A program made the position numbers and the translations under genes. From Candidatus Zipacnadia bacterium (GTDB lineage: Bacteria > Armatimonadota > Zipacnadia > Zipacnadales > Zipacnadaceae): a DNA stretch of 9,383 bases. Below the pieces are notes generated by a model. The model was given only the letters and a program-made list of their open reading frames with translations, ran no database searches and had not been told where the DNA came from. Below, piece after piece: positions 6,721 to 9,383 of the stretch (the first letter of the stretch is position 1; each line of letters starts with the position of its first letter). Location of the stretch: contig JALGTS010000021.1 of assembly GCA_029821255.1 (NCBI GenBank), positions 1-9,383 of the forward strand, in the 5' to 3' direction.

Positions 6721-8190
6721 CTACTCGATAATCTGGTAGTTAGGAGCCTCTTCCGTAATCGTAATGTCGTGAGGATGGCTCTCGCGCAGGCCCGCCGCAC
6801 TGATACGATAGAAGGAAGTCTCGGTGCGCAGCTCTCGGATATTCCGCACACCGCAGTAGCCCATACCTGCCCGCAAGCCCCCGACGAGCTGATGGACGAC
6901 ACCGGACAGCGGCCCTTTGAACGGTACCCGGCCCTCCAGGCCCTCAGGGACAACCTTCTCCCCCTGTACTTCCTCTTGGCCATAACGATCACGGGCACTG
7001 CGACTCACCTGCATCGCCGCCAACGACCCCATACCCCGATACTCCTTGTAAGTGCGCCCTCGGTATAGCACCGTCTCTCCCGGACTCTCTTCGGTACCGG
7101 CAAATAGTGCACCGATCATTACTGATTCAGCGCCGGCCGCCAAAGCTTTAGTAATATCCCCAGAGAACTTAATCCCACCATCAGCAATCAGGGGGACATC
7201 GGCTTCCGCGGCGACCTGCACAGCTTCAGTTATAGCCGTCACTTGGGGAACTCCCGCCCCCGTTACTACCCGTGTAGTGCAGATCGAACCCGGCCCCATA
7301 CCCACCTTCACCCCATCAGCACCAGCCGCAATCATATCGCGGCAACCATCGGCAGTGCCAATGTTGCCACCGATCACATCTTTGTCCGGCCACTTCTCTT
7401 TTAGCTTTTCCACAGTGCGCAGAACACGCTCCGAGTGACCATGAGCAGTGTCCACCACAAGCGCATCTACCTCCTGCTCAACAAGAGCAGCTGCTCGGTC
7501 CCAGACGTCAGCACCAACTCCAACAGCCGCCGCCACGCGCAGCCGCCCATGTTCATCTTTGCAGGCATACGGGAACTGCTGGACCTTCTCAATATCCTTG
7601 ATGGTGATGAGCCCCAGCAGATTCATCTCTTCGTCCACGACGGGCAGCTTTTCAATGCGGTGCTCGTGGAGGATACGCTTGGCCTCTTCCAGCGTAGTAC
7701 CTTCCCCGGTGGTTATCAGATTCTTATGGGTCATCGCCTCGCGCACCAGCTTGTTCATATCCGTCTCAAAGCGCAAATCCCGGTTAGTGATGATCCCCAC
7801 CAACTTACCATTTTCCGTCACTGGCAGTCCCGATATATGATAATGGCTCATCAGTTCTTGGGCACGACGGACCGGCTCATCAGGGCCTAAAGTAACCGGG
7901 GCAATTATCATCCCACTCTCTGAGCGTTTGACGCGGTCCACCTCCGCAGCTTGCTTTTCAATGCTCATATTCTTATGAATAACACCGATGCCACCTTCGC
8001 GCGCTATCGCAATAGCCAGCCGCCCCTCGGTGACCATATCCATCGCTGCACTGACCAGGGGAATGTTGAGGGGAATATTCCGGGAAAATCTGGTGGTGAC
8101 ATCAACCTCGGTAGGCAGCACCGCCGACCTGGCCGGAATCAACAATACATCGTCAAAAGACAGCGCTTCGCCTTGGATCTTACCTGACAC
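6721..8190 (-). CDS. guaB: inosine-5'-monophosphate dehydrogenase
   Basis: Cytoplasmic homotetrameric enzyme that oxidises IMP to XMP with NAD+, the committed step of GMP/GTP synthesis. The 489 residues match the standard bacterial length. An N-terminal SFDDVLLIPA segment opens the TIM barrel. A CBS-domain pair follows (about 92-145 and 152-208). The catalytic loop GMGPGSICTTR places the nucleophile at Cys304. Then come IADGGIKFSGD (phosphate binding), YRGMGSLAAM and the mobile flap with SRSARDRYGQ, whose Arg-Tyr pair activates water. I chose GTG 8190 over the ATG at 8223. AGGAGG lies exactly 7 bases before the GTG, the resulting N-terminus VSGKIQGEALSFDDVLL matches other GuaB proteins, and the ATG has no ribosome site. 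Nothing looks abnormal in the active site. It begins the transcript that continues into the ABC ATPase and queH. Confidence 0.98.
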   Translation of the reverse strand: MSGKIQGEALSFDDVLLIPARSAVLPTEVDVTTRFSRNIPLNIPLVSAAMDMVTEGRLAIAIAREGGIGVIHKNMSIEKQAAEVDRVKRSESGMIIAPVTLGPDEPVRRAQELMSHYHISGLPVTENGKLVGIITNRDLRFETDMNKLVREAMTHKNLITTGEGTTLEEAKRILHEHRIEKLPVVDEEMNLLGLITIKDIEKVQQFPYACKDEHGRLRVAAAVGVGADVWDRAAALVEQEVDALVVDTAHGHSERVLRTVEKLKEKWPDKDVIGGNIGTADGCRDMIAAGADGVKVGMGPGSICTTRVVTGAGVPQVTAITEAVQVAAEADVPLIADGGIKFSGDITKALAAGAESVMIGALFAGTEESPGETVLYRGRTYKEYRGMGSLAAMQVSRSARDRYGQEEVQGEKVVPEGLEGRVPFKGPLSGVVHQLVGGLRAGMGYCGVRNIRELRTETSFYRISAAGLRESHPHDITITEEAPNYQIIE

Positions 8191-8197
8191 CCGATGC

Positions 8198-8203
8198 CCT
8201 CCT
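8198..8203 (-). promoter_or_regulatory. Shine-Dalgarno site deciding the guaB GTG start
   Basis: The minus strand reads AGGAGG, a full consensus site 7 bases before GTG 8190-8188. It lies inside the 11-codon extension that would result from using the upstream ATG, so the extension is almost certainly untranslated leader. Confidence 0.85.
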
Positions 8204-8242
8204 GTGTAAGTGTACCAATCCATCTATATTAGGTAACGCATA

Positions 8243-8271
8243 AGGGTAGCACAGTGGGGGCTTGCTGTCAA
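8243..8271 (-). promoter_or_regulatory. sigma-70-type promoter for guaB
   Basis: A perfect TTGACA (8271-8266) is followed by a 17-base spacer and TACCCT (8248-8243), which keeps the key T, A and final T of the -10 box. Transcription would start near 8236, giving a leader of about 46 bases before the GTG start. It lies in the gap after gmhA, which supports a separate guaB transcript. I see no clear purine-sensing riboswitch fold in so short a leader. Confidence 0.6.
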
Positions 8272-8314
8272 CAATCATACAGAGATGATACTGCGACCCG
8301 GTACCTCTTCCCTC

Positions 8315-8893
8315 TTACTTATCCGTACAGCACAGGGCCTCCTCTATCAACTCACACAGGGCGTGACCGATGGTAATATGGGTCTCTTGGATGCGCGCGG
8401 TCTGCTCATGGGGAACAATGAGAGCCAGGTCAACTTGGCGGGCGATCTCTCCCCCACCGGCGCCGGTCAGAGCAATCGTAGTGACGCCCCGCTCGCGGGC
8501 TGCTGCTACAGCCTCCAGACAGTTGGGGGAGTTGCCGCTTGTGGTTAGAGCAATCAGTACGTCGCCGGGCTGAAGCAGTGCCTCTACCTGCTTGCGGAAT
8601 ATATCCGAAAAGCCGTAGTCATTGCTAATAGAGGTCAACACCGAGGTATCAGTGGTCAGCGCAATAGCAGGCAGAGGCCGTCGCTCTCTTTGAAACCGCC
8701 CCACCAGCTCACTGGCGATATGCTGGGCATCGGCAGCACTCCCCCCGTTGCCACAGAGAGCTAATTTGCCCCCGTCGCGCAGCGAGTCAATAATGAGCTG
8801 AGCAGCCCGGGCAATTTCGCCACAGAGCGTGGCGGCAGTCTCCTCGTGGGCGCGAGCACTGCTTTTCAGTATTTGGGCGATTCTGTCCTGCAT
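8315..8893 (-). CDS. gmhA: sedoheptulose-7-phosphate isomerase (SIS domain)
   Basis: Cytoplasmic enzyme that converts sedoheptulose 7-phosphate to D-glycero-D-manno-heptose 7-phosphate, the first step towards ADP-heptose for LPS core or other surface heptose glycans. It has 192 residues, normal for the family, and one SIS domain. The phosphate/sugar loop CGNGGSAADAQHIASELVGRF (47-67) is followed by ALTTDTSVLTSISNDYGF and TTSGNSPN (118-124). The zinc/catalytic set is present as H58, E62, Q169 and H177, with the same spacing I recall for characterised GmhA enzymes. This and the TTDTSVLT motif favour GmhA over the related DnaA-binding protein DiaA. The ATG follows the stop of the CAP gene by 2 bases and its ribosome site (AGGA) lies within that gene, so translation is probably coupled. 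The other heptose genes (hldE, gmhB) are not in the window. Confidence 0.95.
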   Translation of the reverse strand: MQDRIAQILKSSARAHEETAATLCGEIARAAQLIIDSLRDGGKLALCGNGGSAADAQHIASELVGRFQRERRPLPAIALTTDTSVLTSISNDYGFSDIFRKQVEALLQPGDVLIALTTSGNSPNCLEAVAAARERGVTTIALTGAGGGEIARQVDLALIVPHEQTARIQETHITIGHALCELIEEALCCTDK

Positions 8894-8895
8894 AG

Positions 8896-9383
8896 CTACT
8901 CATCCTGGTATTTGGCCAGAACCTCGGTCACCCAGTAGTTACCTTCGTCGTCCACTGCGATGCCTACTCCCAGCCGATCTACGGAAGATAGCAACAGATT
9001 ACGCCGATGCCCTGCCTTCCTGAGGAAGCCCTGATGGGTTTCGTACATCTTCTGCGAAGTTAGAAAATCCCCACTACCCCAGCGACGGGCAACATTCTCA
9101 GCAATAATCTGGGGACGAAAACCAAACAGATTCTCAAAGCGCTCCACCGAAGTACGCCGGCTGGCAATCGGAGACTTATGGCTAAAGTAATGTAGATCGC
9201 GCATCTCCATGCTATGCTGGCGGGCCACATCCGCCAAGCGAGGGTCGGGCACCACACACTGGATGCCTACCTCCCAGCGAGTCTTGTTTATCAGCCAGAC
9301 CATCAGCGCTTCACAGTCAAGGACAGCATCTGTGTACTTGGCAGGATTAGTACGTCGAGAGTTACTGCCCTCCAGCGAGGCAA
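8896..9383 (-). CDS. CAP/SCP-domain protein (5' end outside window)
   Basis: The last 161 residues of a CAP (SCP/PR-1/Tpx-1) superfamily protein. Visible hallmarks are the LINKTRWEVG first-helix motif, ARQHSMEM (H56 of the visible part), AENVAR (E95), AGHRRNLL (H125) and the closing strand YWVTEVLA (E153). The usual His/Glu cluster of the domain's central cavity is thus present. The frame stays open to base 9383, and the ATG at 9303 falls within the first helix (CEALMVWLIN), so the true start lies further upstream. Bacterial CAP proteins are usually exported, so a signal peptide or extra N-terminal domain outside the window is likely. Function is generally unknown; lipid or glycan binding or proteolysis have been proposed for other members. 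It is directly upstream of gmhA, which hints at a surface-related role. Confidence 0.9.
   Translation of the reverse strand, partial: ASLEGSNSRRTNPAKYTDAVLDCEALMVWLINKTRWEVGIQCVVPDPRLADVARQHSMEMRDLHYFSHKSPIASRRTSVERFENLFGFRPQIIAENVARRWGSGDFLTSQKMYETHQGFLRKAGHRRNLLLSSVDRLGVGIAVDDEGNYWVTEVLAKYQDE

Noticed and set aside
7435..7890. 151-codon plus-strand reading frame, with an overlapping 130-codon one
   Set aside because: Both are antisense to the conserved CBS and catalytic region of guaB and have no protein features.
8191..8236. Purine riboswitch in the guaB leader
   Set aside because: The predicted leader is only about 46 bases long and shows no three-way-junction pairing, too short for a known purine aptamer.
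9060..9257. 65-codon minus-strand reading frame inside the CAP gene
   Set aside because: It is an alternative frame of the CAP domain, whose motifs lie in the frame ending at 8896.
1..9383. CRISPR array, tRNA/rRNA genes, insertion sequence or integrase
   Set aside because: No regularly spaced repeats, no recognisable RNA gene sequence, no transposase or recombinase motif and no long terminal inverted repeats were seen.

Overview
The window looks like a chromosomal segment of a diderm (Gram-negative-type) bacterium. All nine supported genes lie on the minus strand, so the cell transcribes the window from right to left. The diderm reading rests on a sedoheptulose-7-phosphate isomerase (GmhA, ADP-heptose for LPS cores) and a lipoprotein with a clear lipobox. 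Shine-Dalgarno sites are used, and two genes appear to start at non-ATG codons (GTG for guaB, TTG for the cyclase). I cannot name the phylum. The mixture of families suggests a poorly sampled environmental lineage, but that is only an impression. I see no transposase, integrase, tRNA, rRNA or CRISPR array, so the region reads as ordinary core and accessory chromosome rather than a mobile island.

In transcription order, the right edge carries a CAP/SCP-domain protein whose 5' end is outside the window. Two bases after its stop comes gmhA. A well-formed sigma-70-type promoter in the next gap drives guaB (IMP dehydrogenase, GTP synthesis). After an intercistronic hairpin comes a MalK/UgpC-type ABC ATPase, then, 33 bases later, queH (epoxyqueuosine reductase, last step of queuosine synthesis). 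A second candidate promoter sits before a HEAT-repeat lipoprotein. This is followed by a DUF456 multi-pass membrane protein and a DUF2993 (LmeA-like) lipid-binding-type protein with an N-terminal signal or anchor. The left edge holds a CHASE2-domain receptor fused to a class III adenylate/guanylate cyclase. It starts at a TTG codon and is cut by the window edge just after the catalytic domain begins.

The most unusual item is the ABC ATPase at 5522-6637. It aligns without gaps to the key positions of E. coli MalK and keeps Walker A, Walker B and an aromatic A-loop residue. It has lost the Q-loop glutamine, both glycines of the LSGGQ signature, the D-loop aspartate and the switch histidine. It looks like a degenerate NBD that would need a canonical partner subunit, or that has a non-transport role, and no permease or binding protein lies nearby. 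Other points worth a second look are the cyclase missed by ATG-based calling, the strong hairpin just before the degenerate ATPase, and the envelope-linked HEAT/DUF456/DUF2993 trio. I do not see convincing evidence for a complete new multi-gene system.
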